DNA from: Sphaerolaimus hirsutus
Taxonomy: Eukaryota > Nematoda > Chromadorea > Monhysterida > Sphaerolaimidae
Direction: 5' to 3'
Length of the DNA: 64,000 nt
Assembly (NCBI GenBank): GCA_964036195.1
Contig: OZ038452.1
Span: 11,278,704-11,342,703 of the forward strand
This document shows, in pieces, positions 1-12,200 of the stretch (the stretch's first letter is position 1; the number at the start of each line of letters is the position of its first letter). The position numbers and the translations under genes were made by a program. A model generated the notes under the pieces. It had not been told where the DNA came from and ran no database searches. It was given only the letters and a program-made list of their open reading frames with translations.

Positions 1-624
1 CATGCACTGAGGCACACTGCCTATTTAATTTGCACCTGTGGTTTAGAACCGAAAAATCACTCAAATGTGTCCCCGTCGCTGTATATGTATGTAAAATACA
101 TACATGTAGAGCAGCATTTGGCGCCAATGCCAACGCCAATGGCGCCATGGCGTGGCGCCTACGCAAGCGCCATTCGTTGACCACAGGGGTCAAATTTTAG
201 GGGGGGGGGCGCCGCCCTCCTCCGTTCGCCGGGCTCCGTATACAATCCGCCCCCCCCCCTGCTCAAAAATCCTGGCTACGTCCCTGAATAGAACGGCAGG
301 TTTTGCATATTTTTTGCACCAATGAAAACAATAGAACGGCAACCTCTAATAGAACGGCAGGTAGATATTACGTTGGAAGAGTGCCAAACACACACACATA
401 TATATATATATATATTAAAAATTGAAGGCAAATACGTTCAAGGCATTCAAATATTGACTTTAAATCACACATTGATACTCTGATATTAAAATGTTGCAAG
501 TGGCATAAAAGTAAAGCTGTGTTCTAACGATAAATGTGTGAAAAATAGAACGGCAGCCTCCAAAACAACGCCACCTCCAATACAACAGCAGGTAAAAATG
601 TTGACGAATAGAATGGCGTTCTTC
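1..624. repeat. Repeat-only DNA at the left edge
   Basis: Positions about 115-290 are a GGCGCCATGG-rich fragment ending GGCTACGTCCCTG, the right end of the CAGGGACGTAGCCAGG hAT-like family; its left end is not found. Positions 290-620 hold repeated AATAGAACGGCAGG/CCTCCAATAGAACGG units, the same unit as the element at 61932-62373. A (TA)n tract lies near 398-415. No gene is seen. Confidence 0.6.
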
Positions 625-857
625 TATTGTGCCTACACACACTAGTTTTCACCGTGACCGTGTGAAAACTGAAATTTTTTCAAATTCAAATTAACGAACA
701 CGGTTGAATGATTTAATTTAAAATGAATGAAAGCTAAAATTTAAAAATTTGAAAACTAAAACACATATAGCATACAATAAGAATAGGCTGTATGTCGCCA
801 TGTGGCCATTTCAGTTTCCACATCAGTCACGGTGAAAACTAGCGTGCGTAGGGTCAT
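625..857. mobile_element. Palindromic MITE, TIR GTGCCTACACACACTAG
   Basis: The left end has CTACACACACTAGTTTTCAC and the right end its inverse, AAAACTAGCGTGCGTAGGG, around an AT-rich centre. Same family as 39050-39284, 40556-41354, 45131-45293 and 54663-54912. It sits left of the USP exon at 917. The TSD is not resolved. Confidence 0.75.
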
Positions 858-916
858 TAGATAAGATACAGTAACATCCAACTACAAGACACTCTGCGGT
901 TTCAAAAAGAACATAC

Positions 917-3900
917 TTGAGGTGCTTGCCGTCTTGGCAGGGAGCCAACAGCTCGTCGCACAGCTGCGAGAAGAGCTGGAAAAACTCCTGCATGTCTTGC
1001 TGCTCGTCGTTGAGCTGGAGCAAGCGGACGAAATGCGTCGTGTCGGCGGCGTCCCAGGGCGTGTGCCGCATCTCGGCGAAGAGACGCTGCAGCGCGCGCA
1101 CCACGTTCTCGATGCGCTCGTGCCGCTCGTCGTCCGTGAACTTGTAATTGTACACGGCGTCGCGGATGCGCGCGTCGTGGTAGAAGAGCTGCGTCGCGAA
1201 GCGCCACGTTGAGTGAGCAAACGGTTTCGCCAGTGAGGGAATGCTAGTTTAAAAATCATCATTTTTGGAAACTGGGGACACACATCGCCGGAAATTCTAG
1301 CAAAATATTTAGCAAAAATGGCAATGCGTGCCCAGATAACCGACGATCCGCGCTTAGTGCTTCTTCAAAAAAATTTAGGAGACAAAGCCTCATGAAATTT
1401 TAGCGTTAAAAATGATCGTTGTTTCGAACCGTTGCTTCGAATCTTATCTGGCAAAACGCCAAAAATCGTTATCATCCATTTCTCCTGGATTTCGTTCTTT
1501 GTATTTCCTTTTTTAAACGATGTTTAACGCTTAGCACGACACATGACATTTTACATGGCACTTGATTTTTTCAACTGATTTTTTATTGCAAAAATCTGAA
1601 AATCTGAAAAAATCAAGCGGTGGAAACTGATTTTAATTTTAACAAATCAAAATGAAAAATTTCTGGTATACTTGCACTAGGTACTTTGCAATTTTTTGCA
1701 TGCAAGCGCGCAATTTCCAATACACATTACCACTGGTGGTGTTTTCATGGGTTTTGGAGCATTTTTAGTGTAAAAGATTGCATTTATTCATGGTTCGGTG
1801 TAATAATAAGCCGTGAAATGCTAGTGTAGTATATAAGGCCCCGCACCTGTACGCACAAACGCCCGGCGCGCACAAACGCCTGGCACGCACAAAATGAAAG
1901 TCCGGTACGCACAAACGCCCGGTATGCACAAAACTGTAGCTTTGTGCGTGCCGCACAATGTGCGTGCCAGTCGTTTGTGCGCGCCGGTCATATGTGCGGG
2001 CGGGGCTTATAGTGAGACATAAATGAGTGGGACCAACGTGAGACATAAATGAGTGCGAGGGCAGAGTATCATATCCGCCGAGTATAAATAACATTGCCGC
2101 CAATCTCACTGAGTTTTTGAGTGCATGTTGGGTGCATTCACGTGTAAGTGCGGTGCACATACACGTGTCGCGGCGGGGGGGGCGTGTAAGACATAATTAA
2201 CTGAGACAAATTAGTTGACAATCAAAATTTCGTCAACAGCGAAATCTGTTTTCTACATTCAAATCGCGATTATCAAAAGCTCGCGACTCACGATCCAATA
2301 GCACTCAACGCAGTCAAGACGCGCAGGTGTACTCTTGCCCATGTATACGTGTACTCTTGTAATCCAGGTGCTCATGTATGGGGGGTGCTCATGTATGGGG
2401 GGGTGCTCATGTATGGGGGGGCAAACACAGAGTGGGGGGGGGGCGTGTGATAATCCCATGGCCGGTACGCACAAATGACCGGCGCGCACAAATGACCGGC
2501 GCGCACAAACGACTGGCACGCACAAATACCCGGTACGCACAGAGCATCAGATTTGTGCGCGCCGGGCGTTTGTGCGTGGCGGGCTCAATTTTGTGTGTGC
2601 CGGGCGTTTGTGCGCGCCGGGCGTTTGTGCGTAGGAGGCCTGGCCCGTATATAATACCCAGCCAATGTGCTCCTACATACTTCTACAGTGTGTAGCATCA
2701 CTGACAATGTATTAGCCTTATTTAAGCACTATTCCATGCTCAACTTCACTTGAAGTCACGAACATTCAACAAAAGGCGATATATGTAATAAGTCTACGTA
2801 AAATGGATATTTTTTTGTCAAAAATCACTGCTTATAATACTATCGCATGACTCCATAGTCATAATATGACCACGATAGACATAACAATACATTGTCTGAC
2901 ACTTAAGATACACATATTTGGGGAGTTCCATTCTAAAAAGTTCACAAGCGCCAATTCCAGAAAAATCGAGTTAAGCGTGGATTTGACCTCCACGTATAGT
3001 TTTTCACATTTTAGAAAAAAAATCAGCGTTATAGTCCATTTCGTTCCCGAGATACAGTGGTACCGTTTTTCAGAAAAATCACAATTTTCACATCGAAAGT
3101 GCACATATCCATCTCAGATCCCCTATGAAAAACAGGACTTTCATTTCGTAATTGCACATATCCATCTCGGACCACCGGAGTTCCATTTCATCCAAAAAAT
3201 AGTTTCATTTCCAAAAATGCACGCGTGCTTCGGCGCGGCCGCGAAGAGCTGGCCGGAATTCCCATACAAAAAAAGTTTCATTTCCAAAAATGCATACGTG
3301 AATTTTCAAATCTATTTTGCACTATAAATCAAATATGCGTGCATATATTGATCTGAAAATTTAGGTAGAGGTACTTTTAGACACGGGCTTTGCAGTGATG
3401 TGATTCGTTTTATCCTACGATGCACCGTTAAGAAGTTATTCAACATTTAATTTCAAATGTTCGGATTTGTTCCCAATTTTGGGTGACTTACAAAATCTCA
3501 CATAACTCCCTTAATATTTCCCGGCCAACAAAATTTGTGATTACAAAAATTGTAGAGAAATGTTGGATCTATCTGTGTGGGGCAAGCGTCGTCCCCCAAA
3601 CATAGCGCCGTCGGGCCAGCGTCAAACTTTAAAATGCGATTTTGAAAAATCGAAAAACTTGGATACAGCATTTTTAGAATGAAACTCCCCATTTCTTCTC
3701 TATACCCCAATTTTGGGCGATTAAAAAAATCTGCTTTTAATTTAAAATCGATTTTTTTAAATCGTTTTTTAAAAAAAATATCAAGGCGTTTAAAAAAATT
3801 GATTTTTTTCAACCCTATACCAAAACCAGATAGCCACATATATTTTCGAACCAATACCCAATACACGACCCGAACTTTTGAACCCGATACCCGAACGAAA

Positions 3901-5090
3901 ACGAAATTCCCAACACTACGCTCAAATGCGAAGAGAGACAGTAACGCACCTGCACACACGGGTTGACGTAGCAGCTTTGGCCCATATTGGTCAAGCCCGC
4001 GGGCACACCCTCCTCTCGCCGCTCCATAGTGTTCTTCTCCTTGCCTTTATCAAGCTTGCTTTTCGTTTTGTTCCAGTTGCCAAGGTGGTGCTGGCATAGG
4101 CAGTACGGGTTCGCGTGCGAAACTTTCCTGCGTAGAGACATGACAATCAGCGGATGTGGGCAGAGCAGGGTCTCGAATGGGGGGGGGGGGTCCCCCAAAA
4201 AACCGCCCAGCTATCTAACTACCCCGGAGGCCGCTCAGATATATATATCCGTGAGGCAAATTTTTTTGCTAATACCGACTCACCCCCACCCCCCCAAATC
4301 ACTCAGCCATCTACCTATCTGGAGCGATTTTTGAGAAACTATTCCCAAATTTTCGCTCAAAATCGCTATTTTTCATACCTTTTTATAGATTTTCACCTCC
4401 AAAATACTAGTTTTTGTTCCTATTTACAGTACTATATGCTCTTGTATACCCATTTTGAGCTATTTTACATCTACTTTTAGCGATTTTTCTCCCTTCTACA
4501 CCCTGAAATAACCTATGTATTGAACCACCACAACCCCCACCCCACATTTTTTTCCAGCTATCTATCTCGAAGGCCGCTCAGCTATCTATCCAACCACTCA
4601 GAGGGTCAAAATTCAAGATACCCCTGGGAAGAGACCCGTATTAGAACTTGGCAGCCGGCCAAAATTTCGAATTATCTATGAATATAGAAATAAAATAGGC
4701 TAAGGCTCAAAAATGTTTTAACCATGTATATAAACGAAATTAGGCGATTATGAAGGTGAAAATTGGCAATATATAGAAAATTTGAGGTATTTGGGCACTT
4801 CGAGCGCTTTTATTCTCGTTCGAATAATACTCAACCGGTCACTTGAACCTGACCCGATCCAAATTCGGCGCATTATTTTCGCGGAACTCGTGAAAGTCAT
4901 CCGCATAAGGAAAAACACACCTACTACCAGCTCCCTGCGCACACGTGACCGCCCGGAGCAGACCGCAGCGCTCCGCCATCGGCTGCGAGTTAATCGAAGT
5001 TTACAGAACAGCCGAGACGCGGTTTCAAAGGGTCAAAAAAACAGCAATTCTCACCTCGACGTCGCCGCTTTCCGCAGTTTTCGCTTCCAT
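917..5090 (-). CDS. USP48: USP48-like ubiquitin carboxyl-terminal hydrolase, N-terminal part (gene continues off left edge)
   Basis: Cysteine protease that removes ubiquitin from proteins. Exon 3950-4127 encodes the USP Cys box, AGLTNMGQSCYVN, with the catalytic Cys. It is preceded by NPYCL, like the NPxCL just before the Cys box in USP48. Exon 917 to about 1208 encodes the following helical region (FVRLLQLNDEQQDMQEFFQLF, matching the QQDxQEF motif) and ends at a GTATGT donor. Two short upstream exons are proposed: 5055-5090, starting ATG (MEAKTAESGDVE, donor GTGAGA), and 4921-4982. They join in phase with 3950-4127 (36+62+178 nt = 92 codons), but the 62-nt exon shows no clear similarity. The acceptor of the 917-1208 exon is unresolved: the only nearby AG gives the wrong phase, so a small exon may be missing or the model is off. 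The His box and the rest of the gene lie left of the window. The gene is head-to-head with VPS8. Confidence 0.8.
1260..3949. repeat. USP48 intron filled with fold-back repeats
   Basis: Positions 1555-1830 and 2660-2850 resemble pieces of the TAGGGTTGG hAT-like family. Positions 1833-2010 form a fold-back element (ends TAAGGCCCCGCACC/GTGCGGGCGGGGCTTA, TA on both sides) made of CGCACAAACGCCCGG units. The same unit recurs inverted at 2455-2640. Positions 2850-3330 are a dispersed repeat with a relative at 62400-62935. Positions 3340-3900 are AT-rich with no recognisable feature. Confidence 0.6.
4166..4626. mobile_element. hAT-like element, CTATCTATC family
   Basis: The left end is CAGGGTCTCGAATGG and the right end AAGATACCCCTG. 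Flanks are GGGCAGAG and GGAAGAGA, an imperfect 8-bp repeat. The interior has G/C homopolymers and AGCTATCTATC...GGAGGCCGCTCAG motifs, the signature of this family (44605, 45836, 52641, 33550, 21780). It lies in the USP48 intron upstream of the Cys-box exon. Confidence 0.65.
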
Positions 5091-5152
5091 TTGGCACTAA
5101 ATCACCTTCCCGCGCTGACTCTTTAGATCCTTCTTTACTTCCCGCGAACCGA

Positions 5153-5530
5153 TCCTTTAGAAATTTCAAAACTACGTTTTTTTGAAATAATTTTATTTGG
5201 ATACGTATAGTCAAACAATTCGGTAAGCGGTGTAATAAACGATTTGCCAGAAACTTGGCGTATTTCCTTCCGAGTAAAGACTATTTCCGCTGTTACATGC
5301 TTCCCGTTGTGAAGACATTGATCTCGCACTATAATATTCGCGGTATTGCAAACAAAATGGCGTATCCAAATTGCGCCAATTTGTTACCGTAACCGTCGCA
5401 CGGTGAATCATGTAAGAAAACCCCTTGATAATCAGGTAGGTGCCGTATTTCGAAACGCCTGCATTGACAGCATACGATTTCGCAATCACATTATATTTTC
5501 CTTCCTCAACTAAATCGAAGTTGTAAAAAG
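5153..5530 (-). pseudogene. Unrecognised coding remnant, one reading-frame shift
   Basis: The minus strand reads coding-like sequence (FDLVEEGKYNVIAKSYAVNA, then GVSKYGTYLIIKGF and MIHRATVTVTNWRNLDTP) that continues only after a frame change near 5345 as VRDQCLHNGKHVTAEIVFTRK, then RQVSGKSFITPLTELFDYTYP. The first 40 or so codons are repeated in inverted orientation at about 5946-6050. I do not recognise the family. It could be a transposon-derived or captured host exon. It lies between the two divergent gene starts. Confidence 0.35.
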
Positions 5531-6040
5531 TACTGAACTGTCTTCAAAGCATCAGTAAATATTAAGTAGGGGCATTTACGGGGTATTATATTACGGGGGA
5601 TCGCATCACGTATGAGGCCTTGGGAACTTGCAAATTTTTTTTGACATGGCTATAAATATAAATAAAATAGGGTTAAAATTGTACATAACCGTACATATAT
5701 ACAAACATAGGGATTATGAAGATGAAAATCAGCCTATAGGAACATATTTTAGCGCTTTTAAGCAAAAATTAGGGAAATATCGCTCGGACATGGACGTGGG
5801 TCAAATCGGTTGTGTAAGTTGTCCACTAGAACAAGTCCTCATACGTGATGCGATCCCCCGGTATATAATACCCCGTAAATGCCCCTACTTAATATTTACT
5901 GATGCTTTGAAGTCAGTTCAGTACTTTTTACAACTCCGATTTAGTTGAGGAGGGAAAATATAATGTGATTGCGAAATCGTATGCTGTCAATGCAGGCGTT
6001 TCGAAATACGGCACCTTCCTGATTATCAAGGGGTTTTCTT
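5414..6040. repeat. Long inverted repeat between the USP48 and VPS8 starts
   Basis: Arms 5414-5618 and 5836-6040 are near-identical reverse complements of about 205 bp around a 217-bp spacer. They include GGGGTATTATATTACGGGGG against its inverse and the coding remnant described above. Part of the inner sequence (CGATCCCCCGG...CACGTATGAG) has diverged relatives near 43460-43720, so the core is likely a transposon. The repeat lies 240 bp upstream of the VPS8 ATG. Confidence 0.8.
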
Positions 6041-6279
6041 CTATACAATTTATAACAAGTTTGGATACTTACTGGAAAACATCAAATCGATGAATACTTT
6101 CCGTCAGTTTGAGGCGAAAATCCAACCATACCTATATCAAGCTATGTGAATCCAATCGGATGAAGAATTGCCACAATTATGCCAGCCGCAAAACCATTTC
6201 CGGTGAAGATCTCAGCGGGACAGTACATTAGCAATGTATCCAAATATTGTAAACATACCGCCAGTTTTCGTCCGCCGTG

Positions 6280-9200
6280 ATGTCTTCCAGTTCAGCTTCG
6301 CTTCAGGACGTGGTTGTTCCGGAAAACTACGACCAATTCCAGTCTGAGGTCAGTGCGACCTTGACTTATTGTTTATTGTGTTCCTATTCTGCTCTACACG
6401 AAAAAAAAATGAAACGCGCAGCTGGACGATGAGATTTTGGACGATTTGCAAGAGATTGACCAAGATGCCGCCGTTGATCTGAGCTTGGACAGAATTCTCA
6501 ATGACGTTGGTTATTTTATCTATGTCGATCAGTATATTCACAGTGGAGTTTAGTTATTCCCCATTTTTCAATTATTTGGCACAGTGCCAAAAATGTCCAC
6601 TACGCCTTTCTAAGCAACTAGAGCCAAAAAATTGCCATACAGTCGCTGGACCCGCGGCTGGCGGCAGAGCTGTCCGAGGCGCTCGGCTCCAGCTCCACGT
6701 CGGGCGCGACGACGGTGGACGAGGACAGCGCGGCGCCGAGTAGCAGCTGCAGCGCGACCACGCACAGCAGACTAGACAGCGAGAAAACAGACTGGTTAGC
6801 TAGCAGATTGGTCATTTTCGGCATGTTTCGTAGAGTTCAAACAGGATCGGGATTGCTTTTTTCAATTTTCGGGATCGGGATTTTGAATAAAGTTGTAGTA
6901 TTCGGGGGTCTTCTTTAATTTTTCACAAATCCGCTATGTACACAATTATAAGATCTAAATAAAACACATGGATGCCACAGAAATGATATAAGATGCACAT
7001 TAGAGGTTACCGTTGACATTTCTCAGTGCTAAACATTCATTTCGCAATTTTTTTTTGGATTGGGAACGGGATAAGGCAAAGTTTATTGTTGTTTTTTTTA
7101 ATTTTCGGGATTCGTGATCCCGCTTGAACGCTTATCTTTCTAATCAAAAGCCAAACCAATCCAACTTAAACAGGAAACGGCCTACTGATTTACTGAACCA
7201 GCAACACAAACGCCATCGCTGGGCACAACAGACACAGGCGGCAGCTGCGGCGCGCTCGCTGCGGCTGGACAAGCTCCGCCCAATTTCAGCGCAACTGCAC
7301 AGACTTCAAGAGGACACTGGACACGTTACTTGTATAGCTGTTTGTTGGATTGGGATGTAATGTTTTTATTATTTTTTTTGTTGTGGTTGTTGGCAAGGGT
7401 TTCCTGAATTTTGATCCTCGCAAATCGCTACCCTCTGAGGTATAGATGGCTGAAAATTTACTGTGGGGGGGGGGCTCGAGGGGCACTATATTTTTCAAGG
7501 AAGTTTTCGAAAAAAAACAGGTTAAAACATCGCTAAAACGGGTTAAAACATCACTAAAATAGGTAAAACATAGCTAAAAATAGGTATATTACCATGTATT
7601 TAGCAGAAAATACCGATTTTGAAGGTGAAAATAACATAATTGCGTAAAAGAGAGCAAAAATGTGCCAAACCAAACGCAGGTGCACGACTGGCATGCGAAC
7701 AGCTCAGCGGGCGAGTCGAGCAGCAGCTGCACGTTGGCGTGCGGCACTTCCACCGGCCGCGTGCTCATTTACGATCTGCAGTCGCAGGCGCTCAAATGCT
7801 CGCTCGTAGAGGGCGACGCTGGCCCGTCTGGCAGGAAGTCTAGAAGAAAGCGTTTGTTTTATTGTTGTTGTTTTTTTGCTGCAATTTTTATCCATGAATC
7901 AATTTCGGTTGCGTTACGTCTGCATTGATGTGCATTAGCGATTGCCCGGTCTTTTCAATATTTATTTTGCCTGAAAAACGCAGATGGTTTTCAGAGTTTT
8001 CAGAACTGTTTTCAGGAAAACGGCATCTAAATTTTTCAGTCCTGATTTACAGTGTATTTTGCATTTTTTTGCACGCAGGCGTGCGATTTCACATACAAAT
8101 AAATTTTGGGAGTTGTTTTGACTGGTTTTGCTTCTAAGCATCTCTTCTAGGCTTGAAATTTCAGTAACTGTGTTTTGTGATTAGGGTTGGAGAAAAAAAC
8201 GTTTTTTTTAACTCGATGTTTTTAAAAAACAACGTTTTTTTTTAAAAGCTCCCAGATATGACCTTGTGTCAACATATATAGGTATATCAGACAGTGGCAA
8301 TACTCTGTGATGTTATATATGACCATATAATGGCTGTGGAGTCATGGGATAGCATTATAAGTGTGATTTGTGTCAAAAATATCCATTTTTTGTCAACATG
8401 TTCATATATCGCCTTATAGTCGAATGTTCGTGACTTCAGGTAAAGTTTGGCACGGAATAGTGATCAAACAAGGTTATAAAAGGAGGTTGTTACTTTGGCA
8501 GTGAAGTTACACACTGTGGGGGTACATGGAAGCACATTACCTCAATATTATACAGTACAGCAACATATGACGGCTTATTAACCCATAGTAGCACATAGAA
8601 ATGGATACTTTGATACTAAAAATGCCACAAAACCAATGAAAACAACCACCAATGTCAATTTGTGTGTGAAATTGCGCGCTTGCGCGCAAAAATTTTGCAA
8701 AATACCTAGTGCTTAGTACTAAAAATTTCGGCCGATGTTCAATAAAAAAAACATTTCGGACGTCATGTTTAAAAAAAACGTTTAAAAAACGTTAAAAAAC
8801 ACATCGGCCAACCCTATTTGTGATTAGCATTTTTCGACCCTCTGTATCTCCAAATTTGGCCTCATACCCCACTTTTTAATTTTTATATGAAGCGCTTTTC
8901 TGTGGGTAACCCAAAAGTGTTCCTGAACTCAGATTTGACAGATTTGTGGATCGGCACTTTTAGCTCTTGAGCTCACGCTTTATAAGTACCGGACATTTTG
9001 CCTGCAATTGGAAAAAAGGCTTTTTCAAAGTCTCTCAAGATTCTTTCAAGGGAATCGCTCGCCAACCATGAGCATATGAAGGGTGTGCTTCTAAAAGTAC
9101 CGATCTACAAATTTTTCAAATTTGAGTTAGGACCATTTTTGGGGTCCCCATAAAAATGCGCTTCAAAAATATACATAATATGTGGGCGGTGCGAAATTCA

Positions 9201-12200
9201 ATTTTGATATATTGGGGGTCGAAAAAAGCAAAAAAATCGCAAAATACTGTTTTTGAAATTTTAAAAGTACCGATCTACAAGCTTTTTCAGCTTTTGTGTC
9301 TTTAAAAGTACCGATCTACACACTTTTTTCAAAATTGTTCTTTTAAATGTACCGATCTGCACATTATTTTTTGTGCTTCTAAAAGTACCGATGTCAGATC
9401 GGTGTCCGGTTGCGCAAAAACTCACTTTGTGCCTTTTTATTATGGGTAAAAGTACCGATCTACAGCTTTCTGATTTTGTGCTTTGAAAAATACCGATCTA
9501 CACGCTATTACCAATTTGTTCCTTAAAAAAGTACTGTACTACAAAAATACATTTCCCTAAATTTTATATAGCTAGTGTTATGTGTATAATCAATGATTAT
9601 ACCCATGCATGTGGATACCCAACAATATGGCCAAAATACCCTTACCCAAAATTCCCATACCCAATACCCATGTATGGGTATTGCATGCTCCAAACTTTCA
9701 ATCGCGATTATCTCAAAATCGATTTTTTGTAGATCGGTACTTTTAGAAGCACACCCTTCATATTTCCTCAGGCGCGGACGGCACTCCCCTGGGCCCGGTG
9801 GCGTCGTTGGCGTTCGCGCCGGACGCGGGCCACCCCGGCCGCAAGTTGGCCATCGGGTACGCGCGCGGCCACGTCCAGGTGGTCGATGCGCACAGAGGCA
9901 GGCCGGTCATGACGCTCAGACCGCACCAGGCTCACCAGGCGCGTACTGTATATCCTTAAATAAGTGTCCTGGGGCGTTATTTTTTCTCAGACTGTCGATT
10001 GGGGAGTTATTCGAGGACGTGAGGTTTTTTCTCGTCAGAATATCAAGTAAAATGCATGATCATGTTGTATGAATGTTGTTAAATCAGTTCCATGAACCAT
10101 CATGTCTCAAGTCAAAACACAAATTGCATAATTCATGCAATGAAATGCATAATCAGCTGCAAAAGAATCATGCTTTAAAGGAACACTTAACAAACGTTTT
10201 TTATACATAGACGTAGGGTTGGAAAAAAACGTTTTTTTAACTCGATGTTTTTTTTAAATAAAACAACGTTTTTTTATTTTTTTAAAAGCTCCCAGATATG
10301 TCCTTGTGTCAAGATATATAGGTATATAAGACAGTGGCAATTCTCTGTGATGTTATATATGACCATACAATGACTGTGGAGCCATGGGATAGCATTATAA
10401 GTGGTGATTTGTGTCAAAAATATCCATTTTTTTGTCGGCATGTTCGTATATTGCCTTATGGTCAAATGTTCGTGACTTCCAAGTGAAGTTTGGCATGGAA
10501 TAGTGATCAAACAAGGTTATAAAAGGAGGTTGTTACTTTGGGAGTGAAGTTACACACTGTGGAGGTACATCGGAAGCACATTACTTCAATATTATATACT
10601 ACAGCAACATATGACGGCTTATTCACCCATAGTAGCACATAGAAATGGATGTTTTGATACTAAAAATGCCACAAAACCAATGAAAACAACCACCAATGCC
10701 AATTTAAATAAAAAAACGTTTAAAAAAACATCGGCCAACCCTACATGACTAGGGTGTCAAATTTCCGTTTCCGTTTTCCGTTTCCGCCTTTCCGCAGGAA
10801 AATTTTTTACCTTTCCGTTTTCCGTTTTCCGGCAGCCGAAAAATTTTTACCTTTCCGTTTTCCGTTTTCCGGCAGCCGAAAAATTTTTACCTTTCCGTTT
10901 TCCGTTTTCCGGCAGCTGAAAATTTTTTACCTTTCCGTTTCCGTTTTTCCGGCCCATTTTTCCGTTTTCCGGCTGAAAATTTTTTTACCTTTCCGTTTCC
11001 GTTTTACCAGGCCATTTTTCCATTTTCTGGCTCGATTTTCAGTTTTCTGGCATTTTTCCATTGTTTTTCCAATCTGTATTTATCTTCAATTGGTTCATCC
11101 CATTGTGTTGTTTTTGTCTCTTGGAGCAGCATTGACAACTGGGATTTCAGGGTCAGTGAAACAGGTGCTGTGAACCCAATTGGGTCATATGCTGACACCA
11201 ATAATTTTTTCAAGTTTCATCTGGTTGGTGTTGTGATGCTGTCAATTTGCAATTTTGGTGTTGATATTGCCAGCATGTCCATTCGGTGATTTTATTTCAT
11301 GCCCATTACTGCGACAATTTTATTCACCTTTGGACTCCTGTCGTTTTCTGCTATTTCATTCATGACTGATCTGGAGTTTGACAGCCATTCCCTCATGTTC
11401 ATAGAACATTGGTTGAATAAAGCTTTGACTTTGTAATATAGTTCTAAAGCTTCAACTTCATTCGTGACACTCATGATGAAGTTATCGACGTAAATGTTGT
11501 TTATTATCATTGCCAACTGGTTTTGTTCCCCTTCATTCTGTTTTGTTGTCACAGATCTCAATTATTCCCCTTTTCTAGTTGGTTGTCCAAAACTTTCCGG
11601 TATTGTTCGAATAAGTTTGGATCTTTGTTGAATCTTCTTATCAGTGATTTAAGCCGCACCAAGGCTTCTGCTTTTCCCATGGGCAGGTCACTGATACTCT
11701 CTTTATACGGCCAGTCAATATAGTATTGTTTGTTGTTGTCGTTGAATTTTATGCTATTTATTATCATCTCCTCTGCAATGTTGAATCTTATTATCATCAA
11801 TTGCATAGGAGTCATCAGTGATTCCCACTGCTTCTAGACTGTGAAATTGTCATAGTGTTTCCTTTCCTATGGCCACTATGGCTACTTTTTGATGATTTTT
11901 TGTTGGTTCAGTTAAGATTGAACTACAAGTGAAGTTACAGGCATGATCCATAGTTGCAGAATGTACAGCTACCACAATCAAAGCCAAACAGGCAAACCTG
12001 CATGCAGGTTCTCCTTCTGCAAATTTGTCTATTACTGTGCTAATTTCACTTTATTTTTTTTCCGTTTCCGTGAAAATTTTGCTTTCCGTTTTCCGTTTTC
12101 CGGCATTTCATTTTCCGTTTTCCGTTTTCCGGCCGACAATTTTTTTTTACCTTTCCGTTTTCCGTTTTCCGCTGAGTGAAATTTTTTTACCTTTCCGTTT

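Noticed and set aside
2866-3327. 153-aa plus-strand ORF
   Set aside because: Lies in a dispersed repeat also present at 62400-62935, where the frame is not kept.
8820-9760. CRISPR-like array (regular short repeats)
   Set aside because: Eukaryotic context, degenerate spacing, no cas genes, and the units lie inside an inverted-repeat element.
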